This document shows positions 34,046 to 46,037 of a stretch of 64,000 nucleotides of DNA, one piece after another. A program made the translations under genes and the position numbers. The DNA lies in assembly GCA_032717465.1 (NCBI GenBank), contig CM064713.1, positions 6,433,001 through 6,497,000 on the forward strand, written 5' to 3'. This DNA comes from Coenobita brevimanus (taxonomy: Eukaryota > Arthropoda > Malacostraca > Decapoda > Coenobitidae). Below the pieces are notes generated by a model. That model was not told the origin of the DNA and did no database searches. It was given only the letters and a program-made list of their open reading frames with translations. Numbering within the stretch: the first letter of the stretch is position 1; every line of letters starts with the position of its first letter.

Positions 34046-34439
34046 GGTGGGAATTCAGAGACATGATGACTACATTATCACATTCTAGTGCTGTAAATGA
34101 AAATCATACCAATTTTATACTAACTTGGCCCATAAGTCTGCCTTTTTCCAGCTCAATTATTTCACATCCTTGCCACAGCATGTCTTCATGACTAATACCC
34201 TGTACTAGTCATGAAGTACCCAGTACTAGTACTGTACAGTATAATCTGTTACTACAACTCAGCAATCATGATAGGGAGAGGGGAAATTCAGAAAAGGTTG
34301 GAATAAAAAAGGAAGGAAACACACACATTGTACACTGTACCACCGCATTTATCGACCCTAGTTCGGTATAGCCAACAAGCGTTTGGTGGGCTCAGAGGTG
34401 TTCGTTAAATCCTACATCGGTTACTGAGGTTCAATATAG
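34046..34439. other. Unassigned spacer
   Basis: Contains short tagtact/agtact repeats near 34205-34235 and a stretch at 34330-34440 (accgcatttatcgacc, ttcggtatagcc) that could be a decayed transposon end. I could not assign it. Confidence 0.35.
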
Positions 34440-34735
34440 CGTGGATCTACTGCAGAAATGTGAAGGGTGGACTCATCAGCATATGAATGGATAAGGCTAG
34501 ATGTGCAATTCACAAGATCAATGATGAACAGAAAGAAGAGTTGGAGACAGGGGAGAATCTTGAGGAACACCCAACTGAGAGCTTTAGGAGTGGCACAATG
34601 GCTACCTACAACAGAAGCTATAGATCAACCAGAAAGGAAATACGAGATGATGGAACCCACAGATGCCGTAAGAGGGCAGTTAAATAGCCATATGTCCTTA
34701 CTTGTCAACCCTTACCTAAGGCTTTGGATTTGAAT
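34440..34735 (-). pseudogene. E-type reverse transcriptase fragment (E2)
   Basis: Read on the minus strand with one frame change, it encodes GVPQDSPLSPTLL followed by DLVNCTSSLIHSYADESTLH, which aligns with [13 protein letters not shown] and SYADDSTIH of E1. The sequence before it (ALLRHLWVPSSRISFLVD) also parallels E1. The catalytic YADD reads YADE. It is a short relic of a related element. Confidence 0.65.
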
Positions 34736-34788
34736 TATGAATTCTACTTCTCTTGGGCCAGCTGCTATTAAGGCTACAGTCTCATTAA

Positions 34789-34977
34789 CCCTTTCGATCT
34801 GATGGATTATGTTTTACATTTTTCTTATTATATACAGCCAGATGATTTTATTTATCTTAAGGAGAACTTTTTGAACTGGATGGGACACATATTCCCTTAC
34901 TTAACCCATTCAGTAATAGGCATCCTTCCTGTCTGGTGGTTAAAGGAAATAAAAACATCATTATCAGACTGAGGAGG
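34789..34977. mobile_element. Candidate small TTAA-flanked element
   Basis: TTAA at 34785-34788 and 34978-34981 enclose 189 bases. The ends (ccctttcgatctgat and, reversed, cctcctcagtctgat) are an imperfect inverted pair. The match is weak, so this is only a candidate. Confidence 0.3.
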
Positions 34978-35046
34978 TTAATGTGGACTTTACACCAATG
35001 ATCCAGTAATGTCTATATACATTTTAGTTTTGCTATACAGCATCTG

Positions 35047-35524
35047 GCAAGTGGTAGGTGGTGGCAACCACTATCCACTCACTTGATGTAGTACCGCCTT
35101 TTTCCTTCAACTTTATCATTCTACTTCTGTGTCAGCCCTCCTCTCTTCCTACTTCTCCCTTTCCTTCCAGTGACTTTCTTACTCTTCTTTCCATTTCAGA
35201 TAGCTCAACACTGAGTGACATGCCTAACAGTTTCCTGTAGCTCAGGAAACCATTTACAATGCTGGGTGGTAACCATATAACTAGATCACAGGACGAAATG
35301 AAGCCTACTATGGTGCCCCTAATAAATGGGTGGAGAGATGCAAATGCTGCATCCACCCAGGAATGAGATCTCCACACTCCCCCCCATCCCCCCATGCCTC
35401 ACTGTGGCAAGGTGCTGTCAACTGAAGAGGAGCATCAGTTCACTGCATGGGATGGACCTGCAGCGGTGGCTGCTTGCCTGTGGTTGATGGGTCTGCTTAA
35501 CCAGACAGACTGGGGTTGATAAAA
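35047..35524. repeat. Dispersed repeat G, copy G3
   Basis: Matches G1 (12118-12596) over its length and also supplies the junction sequence of G2 (tgtgtcagccctcctctctt). No protein frame recognised. Confidence 0.72.
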
Positions 35525-36166
<642 letters not shown>

Positions 36167-36276
36167 TCCTAATATCAAATCCACAAAACTTAGCTCCTTT
36201 GTCCCAGTCCAATAGGCTTCTTCATAATCATCCCTCTGAGCACATAGTTCACTGGTCCAATCCTCTGCCACTGCTG

Positions 36277-36376
36277 ACCTTGACCTCCACACTGGGACCT
36301 TGACTCACGCACTGGGACTTCGACCTCCAAATTTGAACTTTGACTCACTCACTGGTACTTCGACCTCCACACTTGG
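36277..36376. repeat. Minisatellite, five 20-bp units in two alternating types
   Basis: Units start at 36277, 36297, 36317, 36337 and 36357, each exactly 20 bases. Odd units carry gacctccacact or gacctccaaatt, and even units carry gactcacgcactggg or gactcactcactggt, so the higher-order period is 40. Confidence 0.85.
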
Positions 36377-36795
36377 ACGCGCATAGCTTGCTTTCATCTG
36401 ACTAACTTGGATCGCTCCCGGGGCTTGAATACGAAGTCATGGTTAAATCATACTCGACGTCTTAGTAACAAGGTAGGAACTGGTTGACACACTTCTAACC
36501 ACACACACACTAATTCCCATCAACTCGAGATTTTATATTATAAAGAGACTTAATACTAGTAAATTACAGTAGGAAAAAAAATGACTTAGCAACTAGGTAA
36601 CTTAATTATGTTCTGGTCACATCCGCATGGTAACAACTATGCCCCGGCCACAAACTCTCACTCAATCGAACTTTTGGTCATATAAAATGAAACAGATACA
36701 CTCATTATCACTTCTGGGCACTACATGACTGTACAGCAGACTCTCATGTATCTGGGGTAAAGCTGGGTGTCATGGGGGTGCTGTTATGTGGAAAA
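36377..36795. other. Unassigned spacer before A6
   Basis: No gene or match recognised. It ends at a run of A beside the first A6-like sequence. Confidence 0.4.
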
Positions 36796-36799
36796 AAAA

Positions 36800-37392
36800 A
36801 ACTCAACAGGAAGATAAAATAAGTCTGAAGGAGATTTTAGAACAATAGAAAACAGAAAATCAGGAAAAGGTGAAGAAGGAAGTGGTGAAGGTACTTAAAA
36901 ATAAAGAATCACTTGTTAGAGATGCCACAGACAAGAAAAAATGCATGATTATCTTAGGTTTGAAAGAAAAACCGATGTCAGTGAGGTCAGAAAGGAAAAG
37001 GGAAGAACTAAGAAAGGTGAAAGAAATAGTGTCAATATTTAAGGAAGGAAAGGATGAAGCACAGGAGGAGGTAAAAGAAGTGTTTAGGCTGGGAAAATAT
37101 GTGGAGGGAGGGGAAAGGGCACTCAAAAGTAAAATTTCAGTCTCAGGTCAGAGTAAATGAAATAATCAACAAGACTTCAAAATTAGCAGAGAAGGAAGGA
37201 TTAAAAAATATGAGGATAAGGAGAGATGCAAATGAGGAAGAGAGAGCTAATATAAAGGAATTTGTTAAGGAAACGAAGAAAAAAAATGACCAGAGAATAA
37301 TGGAAGGGAAGACAGAGTTCTATTGGAGAGTTATGGATCAAAAATTGAGGAAATGGTACCAAAGAAGACAGGGAGAGAGATGGATAGATTAA
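36800..37392 (+). pseudogene. A6 ORF1, partial and frameshifted
   Basis: Frames 36870-37160 and 37099-37392 correspond to the C-terminal two-thirds of A1 ORF1: VVKVLKNKESLVRDATDKKK, VKEVFRLGKYVEGG, then NEIINKTSKLAEKEGLKN and VMDQKLRKWYQRR. A frameshift lies near 37130 and the coiled-coil start is lost. Confidence 0.8.
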
Positions 37393-38943
37393 AAAACAAC
37401 GCAAAAAGACTGAAAGTTACATATGCTAATGTAGATGGACTAATCTCAGCAAGGCTAGAAACAGATGACTTCCTGAGGGTAAATGAGCCAGACATTATGT
37501 GCCTCATAGAGACCAAGCTAAGAGAAAATATTGAAATTCATTTGGGAAATGAGAAAAGCAAACTAAGGAGAAGAGATAGAAAAAAAAAATGGGAGGAGTA
37601 ATGATAGCAGAGAAAAAAAAGCCTAAATGCAGATAGTGTGGAACTGGGAGGAGGTATGACTGAAGTGTTAAACATGGTAATAGAAAGCAAAGAAAAAGGC
37701 AGGAGGGACAACGCAGTAGCATATGTCCCCTCCAAGACAGGGGCATGGAATGAGGAGGAATATCAGATGTTGTCGGACATGGTTAGATACCGACAGAAAG
37801 TGATTGAGAAAAGTAGCAAAATAATCTTGATGGGGGACTTCAACTGTAAATTGGGGAGAGTGGGTCTGAGGAAATAATGATGATTCGTGAAGCAGTATAC
37901 GATTAAATGTAGCAATGGGTCAAAGAAGAAACGAGATTTAGGGGGGATGCCACACCAGCACAACTAGATTTAATTCTAACCAAAGAACCTGATACAACTG
38001 AATCTCTGAAATATCTGTCCTAGAGGAAATAGAGATCGCATAGTGGATGAGTTCCAAACGACAGAAGGAATAGGGGAGACAAGAGATGAATTATACAGGC
38101 ATGGAAGATACAACTTTGGGAAATCAAACTTTACAGGATTGCAAAAATTCTTTGAAGAAGCAGATTGTGGAAAACTCTGGGAAACGAGAGATACAGAAGA
38201 ATAGGAATATCTTTATAGACTTCTAAAATACAGGTGTGGAAAAGTATGTGTCAAGAGGTAGTTGGGAAGAGAACTGGAGAAATGACTGGTTCAACAAAAG
38301 GTGAAAAAAAAAAAATAAATAAATAAAAAAAATAAAAATAAGGCATGGAACAAACGGAGAAAGAGAAGTAATGATAAAAGAATATAAAAGAACTAGAAAT
38401 GAATATACATGAATATGCAGACAGGAAGAGAGAAACTTCAAAAATAGTATAGTCGACAAATGTAAGGTAGAGCCTAAAATGTTTTACAGGTTTGTTAATG
38501 GCAAACTGAAACAAAAGTAAGAATAAATAAGCTGTATATAGAAGGAAATGTCTATACAGGTGCAGTTATGCAAGCTGAAATAATGAATAAATGCTTCCAA
38601 TCAGTCTCCACTAGAGAGAGTAATTTTGTGGAGGAGGAGGGAGTGACAAGAAATGTAGTGTTAAAGGATGTAAAGGTTGAAATGAAAGAAGTACAGTAAC
38701 CTCTCAACTAACGCGCGTTTAAAAAATGCATTTTCGTTTTAACATGAGCAAATATTTAAGGAGATATGTTTAACTAACACAGGTTTCTCGATTTAACGCG
38801 ACTTTACACGTACGTGATGGTTTCAAATTAGCTGCTCGCGCCTTGGACAGTCCCGAGCTGATAGACCGTGTGTGGCAGTTTATGCATAAATCCAATTTTT
38901 TATTTGCTTGTTGCTTAAACTGGTTTTATTTGAACTATAATAT

Positions 38944-39202
38944 TTGAAAATGAAGTTTGACCCCATTCTCAGCAATTTGGCTCATTTTCAGACAAAATTT
39001 GACCAGGAAAGTGATGGTAGATCTAAATTGTTACACCTTGATGCTGCAGAACAGAAAGCAGAAAACCACTCAGACCAAGATGGAGCAGTTCTTTATGAAG
39101 AAGACAGACAACTTACGGGAGTTTTCTTCATCACCAGTAGCACGGGAGTCGGAGCAAGAGGAAGAGGAAGGACAGCAGAGCGAGAAGGGACAACAAATTT
39201 AG
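38944..39202 (+). pseudogene. Remnant of a pogo-type transposase C-terminus, copy 2
   Basis: Frames 38944-39237 and 38957-39202 match copy 1. The second carries KTTQTKMEQFFMKKTDN, with the same PIP-box-like QTKMEQFF, and an acidic tail (REFSSSPVARESEQEEEEGQ). The motif is unchanged between two copies that differ at many other sites. Confidence 0.6.
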
Positions 39203-39412
39203 GGTGGGGAGCGGCGGGAGGTGGGGCAGCGGGGTGAGGAGGGACAGCAGCAGACGACGAGCCATGCATAGATGAAGTGAGGCTGTATGTTGTTATTGTT
39301 TGTGACCTACTTACTGTAATGAAAATGTTACTTTTACTGTAGTGTTTTTATGACCTACTAATGCATTAATAATGTTGAGGAACTTTCACAATGCCGTGAA
39401 TGAAGCAGAATT

Positions 39413-39545
39413 GAAATAAAATCCAAGTAAAAAACGAAAACAGTATGTATTTGGGGAGAAGTAAACAATGCTTCGGCCCAACTAGGGCTCAAATTTCTCC
39501 CAAAATATACTGTTTTTGTTTTTATGTGGATTTTCAAATTAATAT
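39413..39545. repeat. Long palindrome inside pogo-like element 2
   Basis: Counterpart of 13568-13711; the arms contain acagtatgtatttggggaga and its near reverse complement tctcccaaaatatactg. Confidence 0.78.
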
Positions 39546-39992
39546 TGTTGCTTTAAGTTTAGAGTAGCATAACTCTCCAAATGGATAGAATTTCCCAGAG
39601 TCCAGGAATGTAACCCCCAATATTACCATTGTTTCTCATGGGAAAATTATGTTTAAATAACACGTTTTTAACCAACACAACCTCTCCAGGAACCTATCCC
39701 TTGCGTTATTTGGGAGGTTACTGTATACAAATTACTGGAAACTCAAGATGAGAGGAAGGCCCCAGGCCAAGACGGGATCTCTAACTGTATACTAATGGAA
39801 TGCAGTGAACAAATGGTCGATACGATTCACGGTTAAATCATGTGTTCTCTGGAAGAAGGGAAAGTGCTTCAGGAGTGGATGAGTACCAATGTTGTACCAT
39901 TTTATAAGGGAGGGAATAAGGAAGTACCCCTGAATTACAGACCAGTGTCCCTGACCAGCATGGTTGCAAAATTGTGCGAGAATCCTTTAAGT

Positions 39993-42900
39993 CTATCTAT
40001 CTATCTATAGCCCGACGCCCAAATCCCGCAAAGGGTGGCCGCAGACAAAACGCCTCCAAGTCACTCTGTCACCCACCATTTGACTCCCCTCCCCCCAACT
40101 CACCCCCCCCTCCCTCATATACCTCTCAACTCCATCCCTCCACCTCATCCTCGGTCTACCCCTCCCTCTCCCTCCCTCCACCTCACCTACATTCACCCTC
40201 TTAGTCAGTCTTTCATTCTCCATTCTCACCACATGTCCAAACCACCTCAGTGTATTTCTCCTAATCTTTTCAACCACATCCACATCTACCCCACAACGTT
40301 CCTTCACTTCTTCATTCGTCAACCTGTCCCTCCACGTCACTCCACATGCTCCTCTCAAGTAACTCATTTCCACTGCTCTCACTCTTGACTTGTTCCCCTC
40401 TTGCAAGGTCCATGCCTCGCTTCCATACGTCAGGGTAGGGATCACAATACCATCATGCAGTGACTTCTAAACTTCCATACTCACCTCCCTATTTCTCATC
40501 ACTGCTTTCAGTGTACCAACAACCTTTCTTCCCTGCTGTACCCTTTCACGTACTTCATCCCCCAAAGTTCCATCCTTACTCATCACACTACCCAAGTACT
40601 TGAATCCACTCACATTCTCCATATCCTCACCATCCAACCTCACTGCACACTCTGTGACTTCATTCCTCTCAAACACCATAACTTTACTTTTGTTTACATT
40701 AACTTTCAGCTTCCTCCTCCTACACACTGTCCCAAATTCATTCACCAAACCTTGCAACTCCCATTCATCTTCACTCAACAATACTGTATCATCAGCAAAC
40801 AGCAACACCGGAAGCTTCCAAATCTCACCCTCATTCATTAGGGCCACCCCCACATCCACTGCCCTACCTTGCACCTCCTTTACAACTCCATCCAAATATA
40901 TATTAAACAGCCATGGAGACATCACACACCCCTGTTTCAGTCCCACATTGAGATCAAAGAACTCACTCAGCTCACCATCCACTCGCACCGTAGCCCTAGC
41001 TCCCTCGTACATACTCTTCACAGCACTCAACAATTTCCCCTCCACTCCATATATTCTTAATACCTTCCACATACTTTGCCTATCTATTCTGTCATAAGCT
41101 TTCTCCAAGTCCATGAAGGCAGCATACACTTTCCTTCCCTTCTCTAGATACTTCTCCACTAAACATCTTAGAACAAATATCTGATCTACAAACCCTTTTC
41201 CCTTCCTAAATCCCCCTTGTTCTTCTTCAACTAGCTCCTCTGTCATATGCCTAACCCTATCAATGAGTATTCTACCATATATTTTACCAGTCACACTAAG
41301 AAGGCAAATACCCCTATGGTTACCACATACTTCTCTCTCCCCTTTTCCTTTGTACAGAGGAACAATTATACCTGATTTCCAGTCCTCTGGAACCCTTCCC
41401 TCTTCCCAAGCCAATCTACACAACTTCCATATCCACTCCACAACAATCTCACCCCCATACCTAAGCATTTCACCACACACTCCATCAATTCCTGGGGCCT
41501 TTCCCAGCTTAATCTTCTTCATCACTTCCACTACTTCCGACCTACTGATCTCTTCCTCCCTCCTCTCATCTCTTCTTCTCCCAGCCATTCCCCAACCACT
41601 TATACTCACACTGCTCTCACTCTCTACATTCAACAAATCCTCAAAGTGCTCCTTCCATCTCCTCAATTTCTCTCTCTTCTCCACCAACAATCTATTATTC
41701 CTATCTTTCACTCCCCTACTATTTCCCCTTTCACACTGCCTTACTTTCTTTACCTCCTCCCAAAACAATTTCTTACTCTCCCTCCATTTCACACTCAGAT
41801 TCCTCCCAAACTCTTCATCCACTTTCTTCTTACTCTCCTTCACCAGTCTCTTAACCTCCCTTCTCCTGTTCACATATACCTCTCTCTTCTCTCTCTCATC
41901 TTCTCCCCTACCTCTACTCGCCAACCATTCACCATATGCCTTCTTCTTTTCTTCCACAGCTCGTTTCACCTCATCATTCCACCATGCTGTCCCTTGCACA
42001 CCCTTGCACCTCCTGCTCACTCCACAAACCGCCTCACACGCTGCGCTTATCTCTTCCGTGAATATCTTACATACGTCTTCCACCCCTTCCATCTGCTCTA
42101 GCTCATACCTTCCCAATCTTTCTTCCACTATGCTCTTATACTCTGTCCTTTTCTCATTATCTTGCAGTTTCTCCACTCTTCTCACAGGAGCTGCTTCCTC
42201 CTGTCTTCCCCTTCGTCTCCTCAACCACTTTCTTTGCAGCTCTACCTTGGCCATCACTAAGTGATGGTCCGAGACTCCATTCCCCCACCCTCTCCACACC
42301 CTTGCATCCAACACTTGTCTTCTCATTCGCTCATCCACACACACGTAGTCTATCATTGCCTTTCGTTCAACAAGTTCACCATCCATCCTCCTCATTACTC
42401 TCCATGTATACCGGTGGATCATCTTATGACGAAAGTAGGTGTTGGCTATTGCCAACCCCTTTCCAGCACAGATGTCCACCAAAGCACTACCATTCCCATC
42501 TACTTCAGCTGGCACACCCCACTGACCAACCACTCCATCCACTCGTACATTCCCAACTTTGCCATTCATGTCTCCAATCAACAGCACTCTCTCGCTCCTC
42601 TCAAACTTGTCCATACATGCTTCTACTCTCGCCCAAAACTCATCTTTCACTCTTGCCACTCGATCCTCTGTTGGAGAATACACACATACAATCGCCCATG
42701 CTTGTATACCTACTTTCATCCTCACCCATACAATCCTTGCACCCACTGTTCCATACTCTCTTATATTCTCCTTCCACTTCTTGCTTATCATCAGACATAC
42801 TCCCTCTCTTGCCCTCTCATTCTCACTGACTCCCGCACATATACCTACACCGCATTCCCATTCTCTCATCCTTTCACCTTTCCATTTAGTTTCAGTCAAT

Positions 42901-43184
42901 CCACATATATCCACTTTTGCATCCTCAAGCACCTGGACAATCTCTCTCTCTTTCACTTCATCATTCACTCCTCTCACATTCCACGTTCCTACCCTCAGAA
43001 TGTCCTTTGTCCGTTCCTTAGTCGTCAACGTATGGTCCGTCCGGGTCCGAGGCGCTTTATTTGCTTTTTTAGTTAGTTCTTTTTACGGGGTGGGGCACTA
43101 ACCCACCACCAACCCTTTTAGTCGCCTCGTACGACAAGCAGGGATACTGGGGGAGTATTCTTGAAACCCCCCTACCCCCAGGGG
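39993..43184 (-). mobile_element. RTE-like LINE C, copy C3, apparently full length (about 3.2 kb)
   Basis: The tail on the plus strand is tctatctatctatctatagc. The 5' end is near 43184 after a GC-rich leader (cccccctacccccagggg). A6 sequence breaks off at aatcctttaag and resumes at acagatggataaaatatc, matching the continuous A2 sequence at 47710-47735. It is the only C copy here that keeps the endonuclease. Confidence 0.9.
40005..43028 (-). pseudogene. C3 ORF2 (endonuclease and reverse transcriptase), one nonsense codon
   Basis: ATG at 43028 opens 853 codons to a TAG at 40467. The same frame family resumes at once and reaches 40005. Endonuclease landmarks are GTWNVRGVNDEV, LTETKWKGER, LIGDMNGKVG and VSDHHLVMAK. 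Reverse transcriptase landmarks are NHRGICLLSVTGK, GGFRKGKGFVDQIF, AAFMDLEKAYDRID, GLKQGCVMSPWLF and LLFADDTVLLSEDE. The C-terminal part has TLTYGSEAWTLQEG and NTLRWFGHVVRM. In C5 the codon at the TAG position is Lys (SMEVKKLLHDS). Every catalytic motif is intact, so C3 died recently or reads through. No ORF1 is seen, which is usual for RTE elements. Confidence 0.9.
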
Positions 43185-44170
43185 TAGACAGATGGATAAA
43201 ATATCTGGAAGAGGAGGACATTTTGGTAGAAAGTCAGTTTGGATTCAGAAGTAGAAGGTTGTGTGTTTCCAATTTGAGTTTCTACTCAAGGGTAATAGAC
43301 ATGCCACAGGAGAAAGACAGTTGGATGGATTGTGTTTATTTAGACTTAGAGAAAGCCTTTGACAAGGTACCCCACACGTGACTAATGTGGAAATTGGAAC
43401 ACATAGGAGGACTGAAGGGGAACCTCTTAGTGGATGAGAAACTTCTTGAGGGGCAGACAAATGAGGAGGAATAAAAGACAGGTTGTCTCAACAGAGGGAA
43501 GTAACAAGTGGAGTTCCACAGGGCTGTGTTAACACCTGAAATGTTCTTGATTTACGAAAACGTAGATGGAATGAACAGTTATGCAAGTCTGTTTGCTGAC
43601 AATATGAAGATCACGAGGACAGTACAAGTTGAAGAAGACCGTAAAATGCTGCAGGAAGACCTGGATAGGATTCATGAATAAAGCCGGATGTGGGGAATGA
43701 AACTCAACGCAAAAAAATGTAAAATATTGGAAATAGGTAAAAGTACCAAGACACCAACACTGAATTATCTGATGGGTAATGAACAACTCACGAAAGCAAA
43801 AAGAGAAAGACTTGGGAGTGCTGGTCATGGATAATTTGTCACATGAAAAACAGGGTAACAAGATACTGTAGTTAGAGAGACATATAATCTCTAACATAAC
43901 AGTAGCAGTTCATTATATGGATGAGGAGATGATGAAAAAAACTGGCCATGATCTGCCCCTGGTTGAAATATGCAGCAATAGTATGGTCCCCACATAAAAA
44001 GGAAGACGTAAACAAGATCAAGAGAATACAAAGAACAGCAACCAAGATGGTCCCTAGCCTGGCAGATCTGTCATTCAGTGAAAGGCTGGAAAAAGTGGAC
44101 CTGCCTTCCTTAGAAGAAAGGAGAGAGAGGGCGACATGATTGCAGTGTTCAGGGCCAGGATAAGAGTAGA

Positions 44171-44513
44171 AATTATTATTATTTTTTTTAATGTGTCCGA
44201 CTGCACACAGGCTTCACAACCTGCTTTCAAGGCCCAGTAGTCCTTCTACATACCATACACCTCTATATGCCACCACTTCGGCACTAACACCCACCGTCCA
44301 TACTGAATACATGCTAGGGCTGTCTTATACAGGACTGGTGTATTGGTATTAGCAGGGGTATTTTTACGACAGGTCAGCGGGACTTCTAGTAGATCAGGAA
44401 AGTCTGTTTTTATGAAATTCAAGTCCTTTAACTGTTCCCTGCCCCAGTGCAGATTTGAACTGGGTCCAGTAGGACTGCAGGCAACCTATCTACCAACTGA
44501 GCCACCGCCTTCC
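44171..44513 (-). mobile_element. tRNA-derived SINE inside A6
   Basis: On the minus strand it begins ggcggtggctcagttggtag, containing a box A-like TGGCTCAGTTGG, followed 33 bases later by GTTCAAATC, a perfect box B consensus. The body of about 270 bases ends in an A run plus TAA repeats (aaaataataataattt). The surrounding A6 sequence is continuous across it. RNA polymerase III would transcribe such an element from the internal boxes. A full cloverleaf was not checked, and a target duplication is not clear. Confidence 0.7.
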
Positions 44514-44789
44514 CAAAAACTGACAGGGAAGATCTGCTTGTATGGGACGGGAGAGTAACAATAGGACACGGAGTGTAACTAAAAAAAGGGAAGTTGCTTG
44601 AAGAATATCAAGAAAGGTAGTTTTCCATATAGATGCATAGACCTGTGGAATAGCCTGGAAAAAGAGATCGTCAGATCTAAAAACTTAAATGGGTCCAAAG
44701 CAAAGACAATACTGAAAAACAAGGATGGGAACCCACGAGCGTAGCTCATTTCTTGTATATCACATCTTGGTAAATACAACTGGGTAAAT

Positions 44790-44921
44790 ACACACAGAGA
44801 CACATGCATGCAGACATACTCATACATTCATACATACAGTAAACACTCACACAGATATGCACACACATATGCATCCACACACTCACCCACCCAACCACCC
44901 ACTCACACACACACACACACC
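44790..44921. repeat. Degenerate (AC)n tract between A6 and A2
   Basis: Imperfect CA-rich sequence (acacagagacacatgcatgc, cacccacccaaccaccc) ending in a cleaner acacacacacac just before the A2 5' end. Confidence 0.9.
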
Positions 44922-45136
44922 AACAGCCGGAGAGAGAGGAAGTCCCAGGCATCGCTCCTAACCTTGAGTAGTTTCAGGAATTTTGTCTGTCCTGTCTCCT
45001 AGGGTCTTTCTTTAAATTTAAAATAATGAAAGTTAATAGACTACCAAAAATGTAAAGATTTGTTGGCAATAGTATACATGAATGTTTGTGGCTTATTCGG
45101 TAACAGCTGTTTAGGTACTTTACCGGTACGTTAAAC

Positions 45137-46037
45137 ATGGCCGAAAATGTAAACAATGAGGGAATGGAATTTCAAGGATTTGATGCTAATACTAATGTCA
45201 TGGACCTGGTGAAAACATTAAATATGAGGATTAGTGAACTCGAAAAAAAAAGTAGAGAATCTAGTGATAAAGGATGTGTCAGGAAATACGGAAACCACCA
45301 TACAGAGTCTAATCCAGTCCAACGAAACAGCCAATGAAGAGATTAAGAATTTGAAGAGGGAAAATGTTGAACTGAAGAGGAAACTTGAAGAGAGTACTAA
45401 TAAAATGGAGAAGGTGAGTAATGTATTAGAAGAACACAAGGCAAAGTGGGCACACGTAGAAGAAGAACAGAAAGAAGTGGTCAGCTTAAGAGAGATCATC
45501 CAGGAAGAAAGGGAAATGAACAAGAAAGAAATGGAAGAAAATGTAGTGAAAATACTGAAGAAAAAAGAGAAAATAGTGAGAGAAACTGTAGAAAGGAACA
45601 GATGTGTGGTAGTATTTGGAAACAGGGAAGAGGAAGAAAAGGTTAGGTTTGCAAGACTCGAGAGAGACACGAACATGGTGAGAGGAATATTAGGCAAGAT
45701 TGACCCCGAAGGAGACAAGTGGGTAAAAGAAATTGAGGAAGTAAGGAGGATAGGGCCTTATAAGAAAGGGGAAACAAGACCAATGAGAGTCAAGTTTACA
45801 TCAGAAAGTGAAATAAATGAGATACTTAAAGTGACCTGGAAATTAAGCAAAGAGGCGGGGATGGAAAATATTATAATAAGAAAAGATCTGAATGAAGAAG
45901 AAAGAGAAGTTTTAAAATCATTAAAGGAAGAAGTAAAGGAAAAAAATGATAAGAGGACAGAGGAAGAACGTAATACTTTTTTTTGGAGAGTATTGGATAT
46001 GAAAGTAAGGAAATGGTATTTAAGAAAACAGAAGTGA
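45137..46037 (+). pseudogene. A2 ORF1 with a one-base A-run frameshift
   Basis: Opens MAENVNNEGMEFQGFDANTN at 45137. At 45243-45251 a run of nine A replaces the eight A of A4, shifting the frame inside SELEKK. The downstream frame then stays open to 46037 (VENLVIKDVSGNTETT through KVRKWYLRKQK). Domain layout is as in A1. Confidence 0.87.

Larger units (their letters stand above)
38694..39723 (+). mobile_element. pogo/Tigger-like non-autonomous DNA element, copy 2
   Basis: Same terminal repeats as copy 1 (CAGTAACCTCTCAACTAACG on the left), TA at 38692-38693 and 39724-39725. Removing it with one TA restores the A6 sequence gaagtatacaaattactgg, which parallels gaagtgtataaattactgg of A2. It is 1,030 bases long and in the opposite orientation to copy 1. 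Confidence 0.88.
37323..44745 (+). pseudogene. A6 ORF2, decayed, in four pieces
   Basis: The endonuclease part (VTYANVDGLISARLETDDFL, LIETKLRENIEIHLG, LMGDFNCK) lies in 37323-37877 with frameshifts. A linker and start of the reverse transcriptase follow to 38693. After pogo-like element 2, tacaaattactggaaactca resumes at 39726 and covers NYRPVSLTSMVAK. After C3, the frame family resumes at 43187 (WIKYLEEEDILVESQFGF region), with LDLEKAFDKVPH near 43345 and a changed catalytic stretch (LFADNMKI near 43590, where FADD is expected). The last part follows the SINE. Stops and frameshifts are frequent, so it is inactive. Confidence 0.8.
36796..44789 (+). mobile_element. CR1-group LINE, copy A6 (diverged, 5'-truncated), interrupted three times
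   Basis: The pieces are 36796-38693, 39724-39992, 43185-44170 and 44514-44789. They align in order with A2 but at clearly lower identity, so A6 is a sister subfamily. The interruptions are pogo-like element 2, full-length C3 and a SINE. The 3' end shows ggtaaatacaactgggtaaatacacaca and leads into an (AC)-rich tract from which A2 starts. Confidence 0.85.

Noticed and set aside
41263..42264. 333-codon open frame on the plus strand
   Set aside because: Lies entirely antisense to the C3 endonuclease and linker. Its Ser/Leu/Thr-rich composition is what the reverse complement of a Lys/Glu-rich gene gives.
44452..44504. A functional tRNA gene
   Set aside because: Box A and box B are present, but the sequence continues into a 270-base body with an A-rich tail, so it is a SINE; a clean acceptor stem is not visible.
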